Shown: positions 8,647-17,995 of the stretch, one piece after another
Layout of the letters: the number at the start of each line of letters is the position of its first letter
Numbering within the stretch: position 1 is the stretch's first letter
NCBI GenBank assembly: GCA_030848925.1
Contig: JANFFA010000002.1
Location: 496,001 to 560,000 of the forward strand
Origin: Rhodalgimonas zhirmunskyi
Lineage (GTDB): Bacteria > Pseudomonadota > Alphaproteobacteria > Rhodobacterales > Rhodobacteraceae
DNA length: 64,000 nucleotides
Direction: 5' to 3'
The notes under the pieces: model-generated
Databases searched by the model: none
The model's input: only the letters and a program-made list of their open reading frames with translations
Told to the model about the DNA's origin: nothing
Made by a program: the position numbers and the translations under genes

Positions 8647-9161
8647 TCCTGTTCGAGATGTCGGCACATCAAGGCTTCGTCTGTCTGACATCAGCAGCAA
8701 TGTGACAGTTTAGGTCGATTTAGTCCTTTCGGCCTTCGCGAAGATCGCTCCGGTCGGAAAGCCGAGCGATGGCGCCGAAAGCTTGTTGCGAGCTCGCATG
8801 CCTGTCCACCCTTCAGAAGTCTGGAAATCATCCACCTTTTCATTCCTCCGCAAGACTTAGATAGCCGCGGACAAGGCAAGACGAGCTATAACAATAGAAG
8901 CAGCAAAATAGCTGATCTTTTCGGAATTTCGGACCCCTGCGCACCACTTTCCATCCAGAGATTCCTGAAGCGATCAGCCTGGGTTTTTCCTGCGGACCCG
9001 GGTGTTTGCCGTTACCCTGCTGGAAATCACTCTGACAGGCCCTAAAACGCCGGCGTTAACGCCGTGCGCACACTTTCCAACCTCGCGTAACCCCGCCGTT
9101 TCTTGGCTTGCGTTTGTTTGGCAGGGCGTCAGGATAACCATGACAAGTGAGGGGAGAGGCC
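8647..9161. other. Gap between accessory region and core block
   Basis: About 515 bases without a convincing gene. It contains a 14-base perfect palindrome CGGCGTTAACGCCG (9051-9064) about 100 bases before the serine hydrolase start, which could be an operator. Base composition rises towards that of the core genes after about 9000, consistent with the right boundary of the acquired region. Confidence 0.4.
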
Positions 9162-10556
9162 ATGAGAGCGTTAAAGCGCGGAGTGGGGATCGTTCTGGGA
9201 ATCGTGGTCGTGGCGATCGTGGCGGGGTATCTCTACATGCTCTTGCGCCCGCCCGAGCTTTTGCGCGTGGGGGCGGGGTATAGCTCCAAGATCATCTGCT
9301 CCTCGACCTATGTTTCCGGGCGCGATCCCGAAGCGGTGCTGCAAAGCGATGTGCAGGCACCGGGCAACCCCATTCTGCGGCTGTTCAGCCTGTCCAATGA
9401 TTCCGAGAACCGCCTCGTGCAGACGGCCTTCCTGCGGTTCATTGCGCCGGTCACGTCGGCCAGCCGACCCGGGCTTGGCTGTGTCGCTGTGCCCGATGGC
9501 GACCTGACCCGCGCCCAAGGACAAAGCGCCTTGCCCGCCCCCGGCGCAGAGCCGGGCGGCGCGATCTGGCCCGAGGGTGAAGGCGTCGACCTTGCCGGTC
9601 ACGAAGCGCTGGCCGCGGTGCTGGCCGATGACACGCTGGCCGGGCCGGGGATGCGCGGTATTGTCGTGGTCCGGGATGGCCAGATCGTGGCCGAACGGTA
9701 TGGCGAGGGATTCGACCCTGTGACACCGCAACTTGGCTGGTCGATGGCCAAAACCGTGACCGCTGCGCTGGTTGGGACGGTGGTGGGCGAGGGCAAGCTT
9801 TCGCTCGATCAGACCGGCCTTTTGCCGATGTGGGAGGCGGACGACCGGGCCAAGATCACGTTGGCACAGCTTTTGTCGATGTCGAGCGGCCTTACCTTTA
9901 ACGAGAATTACGGCGATGTCTCGGATGTGACCCGGATGCTCTACCTCTCGCCCGACATGGCGGGATTTGCCGCCTCGCAAGAGTTGGAGCATGACCCGGG
10001 AACGATGTTTTCCTATTCCTCGGGCACGACGGTGATCCTGTCGCGCATCTGGCAGAACGCGCTGGGCCAGCCCGAGGCGCACGGCGGCGCGCACAACTGG
10101 CCGCGCACGGCGCTGTTCGATCCCCTCGGCATGAAAACCGCCGTGTTTGAAACCGATGCGGCGGGCACCTTCGTGGGAAGTTCCTATCTCTATGCCAGCC
10201 CGCGGGATTGGGCGCGCTTTGGCCTGTTCCTGATGCGGGGGGGCGTCTGGAATGGTGCGCGTATTTTGCCCGAAGGTTGGGTGCAGATGATGATCACGCC
10301 GTCACAGGCGAACCCGGCCTATGGCAAGGGACAGGTCTGGATGGCGGGACCGGTGGGTGATGATCTGGCCGACAAGGATGCCGAGTTCGGCATTCCCGGA
10401 GATGCCTATTGGCTGCGCGGCCATGACGGGCAAACCGTGGCCGTTATCCCTTCGGCGCGGGTCGTGGTGGTGCGGATGGGGCTGACCCCCTCGCACCTCA
10501 ACTATCGACCCCAAAGGCTTGTCGCCGCAGTGTTGGACGCTATTGCGCAGGAATAG
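9162..10556 (+). CDS. Serine hydrolase, class C beta-lactamase / PBP4* family
   Basis: A 464-residue protein with one N-terminal membrane anchor (residues about 7-28), so the catalytic domain is probably periplasmic. The active-site SxxK is Ser194-Met-Ala-Lys197 in QLGWSMAKTVTAAL; the second motif appears as FSYSSGTT and the third as RGHDGQ near the C-terminus (the HxG variant of KTG). LSMSSGLTFNENYG is typical of the family (LL.M.SGL). Start at 9162 follows a GGGGAGAGG ribosome site; the in-frame GTG at 9147 lies inside that site. Such enzymes cleave D-Ala peptides, esters or amides; nothing indicates antibiotic resistance here. Monocistronic. Confidence 0.88.
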   Translation: MRALKRGVGIVLGIVVVAIVAGYLYMLLRPPELLRVGAGYSSKIICSSTYVSGRDPEAVLQSDVQAPGNPILRLFSLSNDSENRLVQTAFLRFIAPVTSASRPGLGCVAVPDGDLTRAQGQSALPAPGAEPGGAIWPEGEGVDLAGHEALAAVLADDTLAGPGMRGIVVVRDGQIVAERYGEGFDPVTPQLGWSMAKTVTAALVGTVVGEGKLSLDQTGLLPMWEADDRAKITLAQLLSMSSGLTFNENYGDVSDVTRMLYLSPDMAGFAASQELEHDPGTMFSYSSGTTVILSRIWQNALGQPEAHGGAHNWPRTALFDPLGMKTAVFETDAAGTFVGSSYLYASPRDWARFGLFLMRGGVWNGARILPEGWVQMMITPSQANPAYGKGQVWMAGPVGDDLADKDAEFGIPGDAYWLRGHDGQTVAVIPSARVVVVRMGLTPSHLNYRPQRLVAAVLDAIAQE

Positions 10557-10652
10557 AGCCTGTTTTGCCGCGAAAGAGCCGCGACAATCCCGCCCTTGTG
10601 ACACCCGCGTGGGTGCGAGATAGTCACCGGAATTGAAAACCGGGGAAACACG

Positions 10653-11165
10653 ATGCAACTGGCCCATGTACTGGCGCCCGCGCGGGGCGAGGTGAACCGC
10701 CTGCTTGAACAGCTGGCCGCGCAGGCGGCGGCGCGGGGTCTGCGCGTTGTGGGCGCGGTGCAGATCGACGTGCCGCGCGCCGATGGCGAGAAATGCGATA
10801 TGGACCTCGCGCTTTTGCCCGACGGGCCGGTGATGCGGATCAGTCAGGATCTTGGACCGGGCGCGCGCGGATGCACGCTTGATACCGCTGCCCTCGAAGG
10901 GGTGGTGGCCGAGGTCGCCGCGCGGCTGGCACAGGGCGCCGACCTGCTGATCGTCAACAAGTTCGGCAAGCACGAGGGTGAGGGTCGCGGCTTTCGCGAA
11001 GTCATCGCAACCGCGCTGGGCGAAAGTATTCCCGTGATTGTTGGGGCGAACGCGGCCAACCTTGCCGCCTATGACGCCTTCACCGATGGGCTGAGCGCGC
11101 CACTTCCCGCCGAGGCGGGCGCGCTCAACCACTGGCTCGATAGCTTGAGCGAGGCGGCGGCCTAA
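10653..11165 (+). CDS. DUF2478 domain protein
   Basis: A 170-residue cytosolic protein that matches the DUF2478 family over its full length: N-terminal MQLAHVLAPARGEVNRLLEQ, EKCDMDLALLPDG, ISQDLGPGARGCTLD, and GADLLIVNKFGKHEGEGRGF. The LIVNKFGK(x)E segment resembles the B-strand region of P-loop NTPases, but no classic Walker A is seen. Some family members lie near molybdate-transport genes; none are here. Its 3' end overlaps the convergent SDR gene by four bases. Confidence 0.75.
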   Translation: MQLAHVLAPARGEVNRLLEQLAAQAAARGLRVVGAVQIDVPRADGEKCDMDLALLPDGPVMRISQDLGPGARGCTLDTAALEGVVAEVAARLAQGADLLIVNKFGKHEGEGRGFREVIATALGESIPVIVGANAANLAAYDAFTDGLSAPLPAEAGALNHWLDSLSEAAA

Positions 11166-11905
11166 AGCTCTTCGAAGCCCTGATAGAAGCGGTTGCGCGT
11201 GGGCGAGATCAGGATTTCGTTCAGGCAGACATGCGGCGGCATCCGGGCCACGAACTCCACCGTCGCGGCCAGATCTTCGGGCTGTAGCATCCGGTCCATC
11301 TCGGCCTGCGAGGGCGGCTTGGGCCGGGATTTCATGATCGGCGTCGCCACTTCGCCGGGCATGATCACGGTCGAGCGGATGCCATGCGGCCCCTCTTCTT
11401 CGTTGATCGATTCCGACAGCGCGATCACCGCCCGCTTCGTCGCGTTGTAAGCGGCCCCCGTCAGGCGCGAGGCATAGCGCCCGGCCCAACTGCTGACCAG
11501 CATGATAAGCCCGTCGCCACGTTCGCGCATCCCCGGCAACACGGCGTGCGAGGCATAGAACAGCCCGTTGAGGTTCACCGCCGTGACGTGATCCCAATCC
11601 TTCGGGGTCAGCTGCGAAAGCGCGCGGGTCGGCACGTTCAATCCGGCCGAGGCGAGCAGGATATCGACTTGCCCGATCTCTTTGCGCGCCGCTTCGACGG
11701 CGGCGCTGTCGGCCATGTCGGCGGCCACGGGATAGGCGATACCGCCGACCGCCGCGATTTTATCGCAAACCTCGCGCAGCGGTTCCTCGCGCCGCCCGGT
11801 CACGAAAACCTCGGCCCCTGCATTGGCCAGGGCCATGGCGCTTGCCGCGCCGATGCCGGTGCCCCCGCCCGTGATCCACGCGCGTTTTCCATCCAGTGCT
11901 GTCAT
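11162..11905 (-). CDS. Short-chain dehydrogenase/reductase (SDR)
   Basis: A 247-residue classical SDR. The NAD(P) site is TGGGTGIG (residues 12-19), followed by the LLASAGLN strand, catalytic Ser in LVSSWAG, and YNATKRA supplying Tyr and Lys. An Arg after the second strand (VTGRREE) favours NADP(H). It follows pxpA by about 36 bases on the same strand and is probably in one operon with it. The substrate cannot be read from sequence. Confidence 0.88.
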   Translation of the reverse strand: MTALDGKRAWITGGGTGIGAASAMALANAGAEVFVTGRREEPLREVCDKIAAVGGIAYPVAADMADSAAVEAARKEIGQVDILLASAGLNVPTRALSQLTPKDWDHVTAVNLNGLFYASHAVLPGMRERGDGLIMLVSSWAGRYASRLTGAAYNATKRAVIALSESINEEEGPHGIRSTVIMPGEVATPIMKSRPKPPSQAEMDRMLQPEDLAATVEFVARMPPHVCLNEILISPTRNRFYQGFEEL

Positions 11906-11941
11906 CGTCCTCTCCCTTTGAATTCGTTGATTTCGGCCATG

Positions 11942-12700
11942 TTAGAGCCGCTTTAGTGCAACACCCTCACCCTCAAGCAGGCTGCGCAGGGCGCGGGCCA
12001 TCTCGACCGCTTCGGGCGTGTCGGAATGCAGGCAACAGGTGTCGATCTTCGCTTCGATCCGCGCGCCGGATTCGGCAATGATTGCCCCTTCGCGCAGCAT
12101 CGACAGGATTCGCGGCGCCGCCACATCGGCCTCGTGCAGCACCGCGCCGGGCAGGGAGCGATCGACAAGCGTGGCATCATCGTTATAGGCGCGGTCGGCG
12201 AAAATCTCTCCGGCCCATGTCCCGCCCAAGGCCTGCATCGCGCGTTGTTGCGCGGTGCCGGCCAGCACCATGATCACCAGATCGGGATTGACGCTGAGCG
12301 CGGCGTCGTAGCACACGCGCGCCATCTCTTCATCTTCCGAGGCCATGTTCGACAGCGCGCCGTGCAGCTTCAGGTGCCGCACCTTGCCGCCCACCGCCCG
12401 CGCCATCGCCTCGGCCGCGCCAAGTTGATAGGCGACAAGGTTGCGCAGTTCCTCGGGCGTGCGCGAAAGCCGCCGCCGCCCGAATCCGCGCAGGTCGTCA
12501 AAGCCGGGATGCGCGCCGATGCCCACGCCCTTTTCAATCGCCATCCGCATGGTGCGCGCCATCACGTCGGGATCCCCCGCATGAAAGCCACAAGCGATAT
12601 TGGCTGAGGTGATCACATCAAGAAGCGCCGCGTCGTCGCCCATCTTCCACGGGCCGAAACCTTCGCCCATGTCGGAATTGAGATCGAGTGTCAGTGTCAT
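11942..12700 (-). CDS. pxpA: 5-oxoprolinase subunit PxpA (LamB/YcsF family)
   Basis: A 252-residue protein starting MTLTLDLNSDMGEGFGPW, the N-terminal signature of the LamB/YcsF family, with ANIACGFHAGDP, GAHPGFDD and KLHGALSN further on. PxpA works with PxpB and PxpC in ATP-dependent opening of 5-oxoproline to glutamate. The start at 12700 has a GAGAGGGGAAG ribosome site; an upstream in-frame Met would add 34 residues without family character. pxpB and pxpC are not next to it; only the SDR follows. Role as 5-oxoprolinase is therefore likely but depends on partners elsewhere. Confidence 0.88.
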   Translation of the reverse strand: MTLTLDLNSDMGEGFGPWKMGDDAALLDVITSANIACGFHAGDPDVMARTMRMAIEKGVGIGAHPGFDDLRGFGRRRLSRTPEELRNLVAYQLGAAEAMARAVGGKVRHLKLHGALSNMASEDEEMARVCYDAALSVNPDLVIMVLAGTAQQRAMQALGGTWAGEIFADRAYNDDATLVDRSLPGAVLHEADVAAPRILSMLREGAIIAESGARIEAKIDTCCLHSDTPEAVEMARALRSLLEGEGVALKRL

Positions 12701-12907
12701 CGTCTTCCCCTCTCCGGATTTGCCTTCATTGATAGACCGGCGCGAGGTGCATGTCATCGGCCTCGGAGAAGGCCGTTCCAAATCAGTGAAAAATGCGCGC
12801 AAAACCTTGTGGCGTTTGGCGGCGCGAAGGGCCTTTCTAAGGTATTAGGTAACGCTTTTACGCGAAGCTACCGCGGTAAGAGTTTAGGAAGTTGAGGGCC
12901 TGGTGCC
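12701..12907. promoter_or_regulatory. Divergent promoter region, pxpA and RTX-like gene
   Basis: About 200 bases between divergent starts. A ten-base palindrome TACCGCGGTA lies at about 12868-12877, a possible operator. No promoter boxes can be fixed with confidence. Confidence 0.35.
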
Positions 12908-14278
12908 GTGTTTTATTCTGCTCAAATCAACATGACTGCTTCGGGTCTCTCCGACCTGCAGGGCGATACATCCGATTTTACAATCACGGCACAGCTTTCG
13001 GCGGCGGATCTCACGGGGTATCTCACGGGGTCAGGCGGCAATCCGGGCGCCTTGACCGGGGTATTGGCGAACGGGGATTTCACCGTCTCCTCCTACCAGT
13101 TCGCGCTTGCGGCGCCCGAGGTCGGAATGCCCGGCGCGGACCCAAAGGCCGATCCAATCTATGGCTATACTGCGCTTGGTGACCTGATCCCTGAGGGCAC
13201 GGGAAAAGAAACGGGTCTAGAATCGGGTCAAGAAAGCGCCTCTCAACACCTGATCAACGTCGCGGGCACGCAATACATCTTGCTTGCAGATCCCGACATC
13301 AGCAGCCTGTCTGTCTATACGGTTCAAGATGGGCAACCAGACACGATGACCGATCAGGTGATCGACACCTTGCAAACCCGCTTTTCCGGTGTCTCGGCGA
13401 TTGATTACATGCCGGTCGAAAACCACGGCCTGATCGCGGCGGCTGGGTTGGATGACGGGTTTTCCGTCTTTTCCCTGACCGCCGATGGCGCGTTGCATCA
13501 CGTCGAAACGCAAGAGGGATCTTGGGAAAAGCCGCTTAACGGCATCACTGGGATTGCAATGGACCTGACTGGAGAAACACTCACTGTCAGCGTGACCCGT
13601 GAGCAGGCCCCGGGAAGCACCGCGGTTGAGCTAAGCTTGCCAGCCGACCTTCTGCCTGAAAGTGGCAGGGTCGAGCTGTTCGAGGACACCACTCCACCGG
13701 CCCCGGTCGACATGCTCTATACGCTTGGCGATGGCAACCAGCCTGTCTCTGACCGGGGCGAAGCGGGTGCGCCCGTGTCAGAGGGCGAAGAACTGGATTG
13801 GCACGGAACGGCGATGAACTGGGTGCCGGCCCCGGATGGCGTGGGCATGGTGTTGGAGTTCACCAGCCATGAACAGGATTTCGTATTTCACGACAGCACC
13901 ACATTGACGCATCAGGAAGGTGCCGGGTCAATGATGGAGGATGGCACTCTGCCGCTGCAAATCTATGAACCGGGGCAGGGGGCGGGCGCGTTCCTTGACG
14001 ATCTGTTCGAAGACACAACAGGTGCCGCAAGTTGGATCGTCGAAGCCCAGATGTTTGCCACGGGTCAGGATATGGTTCGAATAATCGGGTTCAAAGCCGA
14101 AGGAGAGAGCGCGTCGATTGACCTGTCGCGGCTTGGTGGGTTTGAGCAAACCTCTGATGTGCTTGAGGCCGCGACCCAAGTGGCGGATGGCGTCTTGATC
14201 GAAGCGGGGCTTGAGCGGTCCATCTTGATCGAGGGGGTCGATCTTGCGGAGCTGACCGAAACGGATTTTGTCATCTAA
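12908..14278 (+). CDS. Secreted RTX-like protein lacking RTX repeats
   Basis: A 456-residue very acidic protein with few Lys or Cys. The C-terminus reads ADGVLIEAGLERSILIEGVD followed by LAELTETDFVI, matching the end of many RTX-type type I secretion substrates (aliphatic strand, then L-T-x-x-D-F and a short hydrophobic tail). No GGxGxDxxx nonapeptide repeats are present. Residues about 115-230 (ILLADPDISSLSVYTV, GLIAAAGLDDGFSVFSLTAD, LTGETLTVSV) look like beta-propeller blades. The start is a GTG at 12908 after GAGGG; an ATG at 12932 is an alternative. No type I exporter is adjacent. A strong terminator follows. Secretion is inferred; function unknown. Confidence 0.6.
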   Translation: MFYSAQINMTASGLSDLQGDTSDFTITAQLSAADLTGYLTGSGGNPGALTGVLANGDFTVSSYQFALAAPEVGMPGADPKADPIYGYTALGDLIPEGTGKETGLESGQESASQHLINVAGTQYILLADPDISSLSVYTVQDGQPDTMTDQVIDTLQTRFSGVSAIDYMPVENHGLIAAAGLDDGFSVFSLTADGALHHVETQEGSWEKPLNGITGIAMDLTGETLTVSVTREQAPGSTAVELSLPADLLPESGRVELFEDTTPPAPVDMLYTLGDGNQPVSDRGEAGAPVSEGEELDWHGTAMNWVPAPDGVGMVLEFTSHEQDFVFHDSTTLTHQEGAGSMMEDGTLPLQIYEPGQGAGAFLDDLFEDTTGAASWIVEAQMFATGQDMVRIIGFKAEGESASIDLSRLGGFEQTSDVLEAATQVADGVLIEAGLERSILIEGVDLAELTETDFVI

Positions 14279-14357
14279 ACACGGTCCCCCCCGGCACCGG
14301 GCCTTAGCCCGATCTCAGTCCATTTCTATGTGATTCGCACCGGCTGCGACGGACGTT

Positions 14358-14383
14358 CCCGCGCGCGTCACGCGGGTATTTTT
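14358..14383 (+). terminator. Intrinsic terminator after RTX-like gene
   Basis: Arms CCCGCG (14358-14363) and CGCGGG (14371-14376) around a seven-base loop, followed by TATTTTT. It sits about 80 bases after the stop codon at 14278. Confidence 0.75.
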
Positions 14384-14599
14384 GTCCGTGTGACGCCCCC
14401 GGATGCACCAGAGAATGTGAAGCGAGTAATAACAATTTAATCCGCACAATGGGCAAAATTGTCAAAGCCATGAAAGGAAACGAAAAACAGATTAAGCCAA
14501 TGATAGTAAACAAAAAATTATTGACCTGGATCATGTTAACAATCTCTGTAAGGGTGCTAAACTCCCGCTATACGTGCAGCGATGGAAGGTAATAACACG
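14384..14599. promoter_or_regulatory. AT-rich upstream region with FNR-like box
   Basis: This stretch is much more AT-rich than its surroundings. At 14521-14534 it holds TTGAC-CTGG-ATCAT, matching 9 of 10 fixed positions of the FnrL pattern TTGAY-N4-RTCAA known from Rhodobacterales. It lies about 65 bases upstream of the small ORF at 14600. Such a match can arise by chance in AT-rich DNA. Confidence 0.4.
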
Positions 14600-14818
14600 A
14601 TGTATGATCTGGGTCCGGATGAGATGATTAAGGAAATGCGCTTTGCTGTGACAAAGCGGGCCAAGGCCCTAAACCATCCGGCCAAACCGAGCGACACCGC
14701 GACGGAGTCTCGGGATGCACCCCGAAAACCTGTGCGAGAGAAATCAGAAGCGGCGTCTCCAACTGTCAGCGCGTATCTTGCGCAGATGGAGGCGTCTGAC
14801 AGCTTCGTTTTCATCTGA
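14600..14818 (+). CDS. Small hypothetical protein (72 aa)
   Basis: MYDLGPDEMIKEMRFAVTKR begins a short, charged, probably cytosolic protein; the middle is Pro/Lys/Glu rich and disordered-looking, and the C-terminus is SAYLAQMEASDSFVFI. The ATG at 14600 has GGAAGG ten bases upstream; an earlier ATG at 14582 lies before that ribosome site. I recognise no family. Reality is supported by the ribosome site, the AT-rich promoter-like upstream DNA and the isolated position between a terminator and truB. Confidence 0.5.
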   Translation: MYDLGPDEMIKEMRFAVTKRAKALNHPAKPSDTATESRDAPRKPVREKSEAASPTVSAYLAQMEASDSFVFI

Positions 14819-14967
14819 TCCTGCGGGGCAATACCGAACACTCGACTGAACGATAGGCTGACGACACCGGACTAAGTCGATGGGCCGGGCGGGTCCTTGG
14901 GTTGAACACGCAGGTCGCTTTGATGCGTGATGCCCGCCCCAGTCACCATTTTACCGATGGCCCGGTT

Positions 14968-15882
14968 TCAAACCTCGGCGCTGACGAAAACCCGCGATGG
15001 GTGCAATTCACCGCCTTGATATCGGCCCACCGCGACCGCGCGCCCCTCGTGCGAGGCCCAGCATTCTTCGCCGAACTCCACGTCGCGTGCGATCACCTGC
15101 CCGGGGTTGCCATTGCGCAGACGCGCCGCGCCCATATCCGTCGCCTTGACCTCGGCCAGGTCGTGCAAGCCCAGTTCCAGCGGAAGCAGCTTTTCCTCAA
15201 GCGCCGGGGTGCGGGCCAGCGCTTCGATCTCATCGAACGTCACGGCATTCTCAAGGTCGAACGGCCCCGACCACAGCCGACGCAGCCAGACGACATGCCC
15301 GTAACAACCCAGCGCCTCGCCCAGATCGCGGGCGATGGCGCGCACGTAGCCGCCCTTGCCACAGGTCATCTCGATGGTCGCATGATCGGCGTCGGGCCGG
15401 TCGGTGAGCAGGATCTCTTCCACCCAAAGCGGGCGCGCGGCAACTTCGAACTCCTCACCGGCGCGGGCGCGTTTATAGGCGCGCTGCCCGTCGATCTTGA
15501 CCGCCGAGAACTTGGGCGGCACTTGCATGATCTCGCCCACGAACTTGGACAGCTCCTGCTTGATCTCATCGTCAGAGGGGCGCGCGTCACTCTCGGATGT
15601 CACCTCGCCTTCGGCATCGTCGGTGTTGGTCGCCTGCCCGAACCGCACGCTAAATTCATAGGCTTTCATCGCGTCGGTGATGAAGGGCACGGTTTTCGTC
15701 GCCTCGCCCAGCGCGATCGCCAGCAGGCCGGTCGCCTCGGGGTCGAGCGTACCGGCATGGCCCGCTTTCTTGGCCTCAAGCGCCCAGCGCACCTTGTTGA
15801 CCACCGCGGTTGAGGTCATCCCCGCAGGTTTATCCACGATGAGCCAGCCGGAAATATCGCGGCCCTTGCGTTTGCGTCCCAT
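14968..15882 (-). CDS. truB: tRNA pseudouridine(55) synthase TruB
   Basis: A 304-residue enzyme making pseudouridine 55 in the T-loop of tRNAs. It opens with [17 protein letters not shown] and has the catalytic block [14 protein letters not shown] with Asp47 as nucleophile; [20 protein letters not shown] is the later family motif, and a C-terminal PUA-like region follows. Length is as expected. It heads a minus-strand group with the phosphodiester glycosidase and rbfA, the usual company of truB. Confidence 0.95.
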   Translation of the reverse strand: MGRKRKGRDISGWLIVDKPAGMTSTAVVNKVRWALEAKKAGHAGTLDPEATGLLAIALGEATKTVPFITDAMKAYEFSVRFGQATNTDDAEGEVTSESDARPSDDEIKQELSKFVGEIMQVPPKFSAVKIDGQRAYKRARAGEEFEVAARPLWVEEILLTDRPDADHATIEMTCGKGGYVRAIARDLGEALGCYGHVVWLRRLWSGPFDLENAVTFDEIEALARTPALEEKLLPLELGLHDLAEVKATDMGAARLRNGNPGQVIARDVEFGEECWASHEGRAVAVGRYQGGELHPSRVFVSAEV

Positions 15883-15947
15883 GATGCCCTCTTTTCTGTT
15901 CGGTCGCGCGGCCTACGCCAGCGGCGCGCGCGCGTCAAGTTCAGGCT

Positions 15948-16691
15948 CTAATCCGGCGCAATCACGCCCACGATCGGCCCCATCGGAAACCCCGCATCGT
16001 GCCGCCTCAGCGCAGGCGCATAAAGCCGCGAGATACTGCCATCGAAATAGAGCGCATTGGGCGTCTTCAACACGTCGCGGAACAACGTGCCGAACTGATG
16101 AAAGGTGACGGCATTGTTGGAGATCGCGAACACCACGCGCGTGCCATCCGCACTGCTGCCCACGCCGTTGCGAACATAGCGCGAGGTGCTGTCAGGCAGG
16201 AACCGCGGATGCAGCGCCCCGTCAATCACCAGCATCGGCCCCGATTGCGTGGCAGACCGGCAGGTCGGTTCCTGTCGCGCAAAGCGCAGCGTTTCGATCA
16301 CCCGCGCCTTGCCCTCGCTGATACAGAAAACCCCATTGGGCAGCAGGCCAAAGTTGCCGGGCCCTTCAGAGGTGATCAACCCACGCTCTTGGCGGCCGTG
16401 TTCAATGTAAAGGCCCACGGGCGAACGATCGGTGTGATACATCCCGGCGTTCATCCCGAAGGAAAGCTTTTGGCCAATCCCCTGCTCGACCGCCGGAAAG
16501 CTGCCATAGATCGCGCCATCACCATCGCGCAGGAACAGGCGCAACTCTTCGCGCGCAGCATCCACTTCACAGATCGTGTAGCTGTTGCCGTCGTGTGAAA
16601 TATCACGGCACTCTACCGCACTGGCCAAGGCGGGGAACCCAACCGCCAGCAGGCCAAGCGCCGCTCGGAGGAAGAGCTTAGCTTTCCACAT
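15948..16691 (-). CDS. Phosphodiester glycosidase family protein (exported)
   Basis: A 247-residue protein with a clear signal peptide ([20 protein letters not shown], cleaved after ALASA). The mature part has [42 protein letters not shown] and [12 protein letters not shown], the pattern of the NAGPA / DUF2233 phosphodiester glycosidase domain. Known members of the wider family remove sugars from phosphodiesters; the target here is not known. The ATG at 16691 overlaps the rbfA stop by 14 bases, showing tight coupling; starting further upstream would remove the signal peptide context. Confidence 0.82.
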   Translation of the reverse strand: MWKAKLFLRAALGLLAVGFPALASAVECRDISHDGNSYTICEVDAAREELRLFLRDGDGAIYGSFPAVEQGIGQKLSFGMNAGMYHTDRSPVGLYIEHGRQERGLITSEGPGNFGLLPNGVFCISEGKARVIETLRFARQEPTCRSATQSGPMLVIDGALHPRFLPDSTSRYVRNGVGSSADGTRVVFAISNNAVTFHQFGTLFRDVLKTPNALYFDGSISRLYAPALRRHDAGFPMGPIVGVIAPD

Positions 16692-17073
16692 CCCGCCGCA
16701 CGGTATCGTCCGAGAACAGCCGACGTGTTTCGTCGATCTGGTCAAAGGTGGTGTCGACGCGAAACCGCAAATCCGGCGTGAACTTCAGCGCCGTGGTCTT
16801 GCCGATGGCGCGGCGCAACTCGCCCTTATGCTTGGCCAGCAGGGTCACAGCATCCTCTGCATGACCGCCGCCCAGCGGCATCACATAGGCGGTCGCCACC
16901 TTGAGATCGGGAGAAACCCGCACTTCGCCCACCGTGATCGACATGCGATTGAGGTCGGGATCGTGCACATCGCCCTGGGCCAGCACCTGCGACAGGGTGC
17001 GGCGGATCAGTTCGCCTACGCGCAACTGCCGCTGAGTCGGGCCGGGCCCATCATGAAACTTGTTCTTTGCCAT
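16678..17073 (-). CDS. rbfA: 30S ribosome-binding factor A
   Basis: A 131-residue protein with a KH-like fold that helps mature the 17S rRNA end on 30S particles. It shows [35 protein letters not shown] and [17 protein letters not shown], all family hallmarks. MAKNKFHDG at 17073 is the normal alphaproteobacterial start; an in-frame start three codons earlier is less likely. It lies directly upstream of the glycosidase and truB and is divergent from dapB (about 87 bases apart). Confidence 0.93.
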   Translation of the reverse strand: MAKNKFHDGPGPTQRQLRVGELIRRTLSQVLAQGDVHDPDLNRMSITVGEVRVSPDLKVATAYVMPLGGGHAEDAVTLLAKHKGELRRAIGKTTALKFTPDLRFRVDTTFDQIDETRRLFSDDTVRRDVES

Positions 17074-17160
17074 ACCGCGCACATAAGGCCTCTGGCGGGC
17101 TTTGCCAAGCGGCGCGCGCTACGCTAGGACGGTTCCCAAGCAAATCGAAGGATATGACAG

Positions 17161-17970
17161 ATGACCGACCTGCCCGGAATCGTGATCACCGGCGCCTCGG
17201 GGCGCATGGGCCAAATGCTGATCCGCACGGTGTTGGACAGCGACAAGGCCCGCCTTGTCGGCGCGATCGAACGTGAGGGCCACGATTGGATCGGTCGTGA
17301 TCTGGGCGAGGCGATGGGTGGTGCCGCTTTGGGCGTCATCGTGGAAAGTGACCCGCTCGAAGCGTTCGCCCGCGCCCATGCCGTGATCGACTTCACCGCG
17401 CCCGAGGCGACGCTCGACTTCGCCGCCATCGCCGCACAGGCGCGCGTCGTCCACGTGATCGGCACCACCGGCATGGACGAGGCGCAAATCGCAAGGTTAG
17501 AGCCTGCTTCGCGCCATGCCGTCATCGTGCGCGCAGGCAACATGAGCCTTGGGGTGAACCTTCTGGTGCAGCTGACCAAGAAAGTGGCGCAGGCGCTGGA
17601 CGAGGATTTCGATATCGAGGTGATCGAGGCCCATCACCGGCACAAGGTCGATGCGCCTTCGGGCACCGCCCTGATGCTGGGCGAGGCGGCCGCCGAAGGG
17701 CGCGGCGTTGCGCTGGCCGATGTGGCCGACCGCGGCCGCGATGGAATCACCGGTGCGCGCGAAAGCGGCCATATCGGCTTTTCTGCCATTCGCGGCGGCG
17801 ACATCGTGGGCGAGCATGACGTTCTGTTCGCCGCCCCCGGTGAGCGGATCATCCTGCGCCACGTCGCCACCGACCGCGCGATTTTCGCGCGCGGCGCGCT
17901 CAGAGCCGCGCTTTGGGGGCAGGACAAGAAGCCCGGCCAATATGACATGATGGATGTGCTTGGGCTTTGA
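17161..17970 (+). CDS. dapB: 4-hydroxy-tetrahydrodipicolinate reductase
   Basis: A 269-residue enzyme of lysine and diaminopimelate synthesis that reduces hydroxy-tetrahydrodipicolinate with NAD(P)H. The N-terminal nucleotide motif is [12 protein letters not shown]; the substrate-binding and catalytic block is [29 protein letters not shown] sits between. Length matches the family. Single gene, divergent from rbfA. Confidence 0.95.
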   Translation: MTDLPGIVITGASGRMGQMLIRTVLDSDKARLVGAIEREGHDWIGRDLGEAMGGAALGVIVESDPLEAFARAHAVIDFTAPEATLDFAAIAAQARVVHVIGTTGMDEAQIARLEPASRHAVIVRAGNMSLGVNLLVQLTKKVAQALDEDFDIEVIEAHHRHKVDAPSGTALMLGEAAAEGRGVALADVADRGRDGITGARESGHIGFSAIRGGDIVGEHDVLFAAPGERIILRHVATDRAIFARGALRAALWGQDKKPGQYDMMDVLGL

Positions 17971-17995
17971 CGCCGTGCGATCTGGGGCCGCGCGA

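Noticed and set aside
1356..8952. Shared 14-mer GCGCACCACTTTCC at 1356-1369 and 8939-8952, considered as direct repeats flanking the island
   Set aside because: In a 64-kb window several exact 14-mer pairs are expected by chance, and the similarity does not extend into the flanks.
10602..10652. CACCC/GGGTG and CCGG hairpins upstream of the DUF2478 gene as a riboswitch
   Set aside because: Stems are short and match no riboswitch class I know; probably ordinary GC-rich leader.
12600..12848. Plus-strand frame opposite the pxpA 5' end
   Set aside because: It is a shadow of pxpA and its promoter; pxpA has full family motifs.
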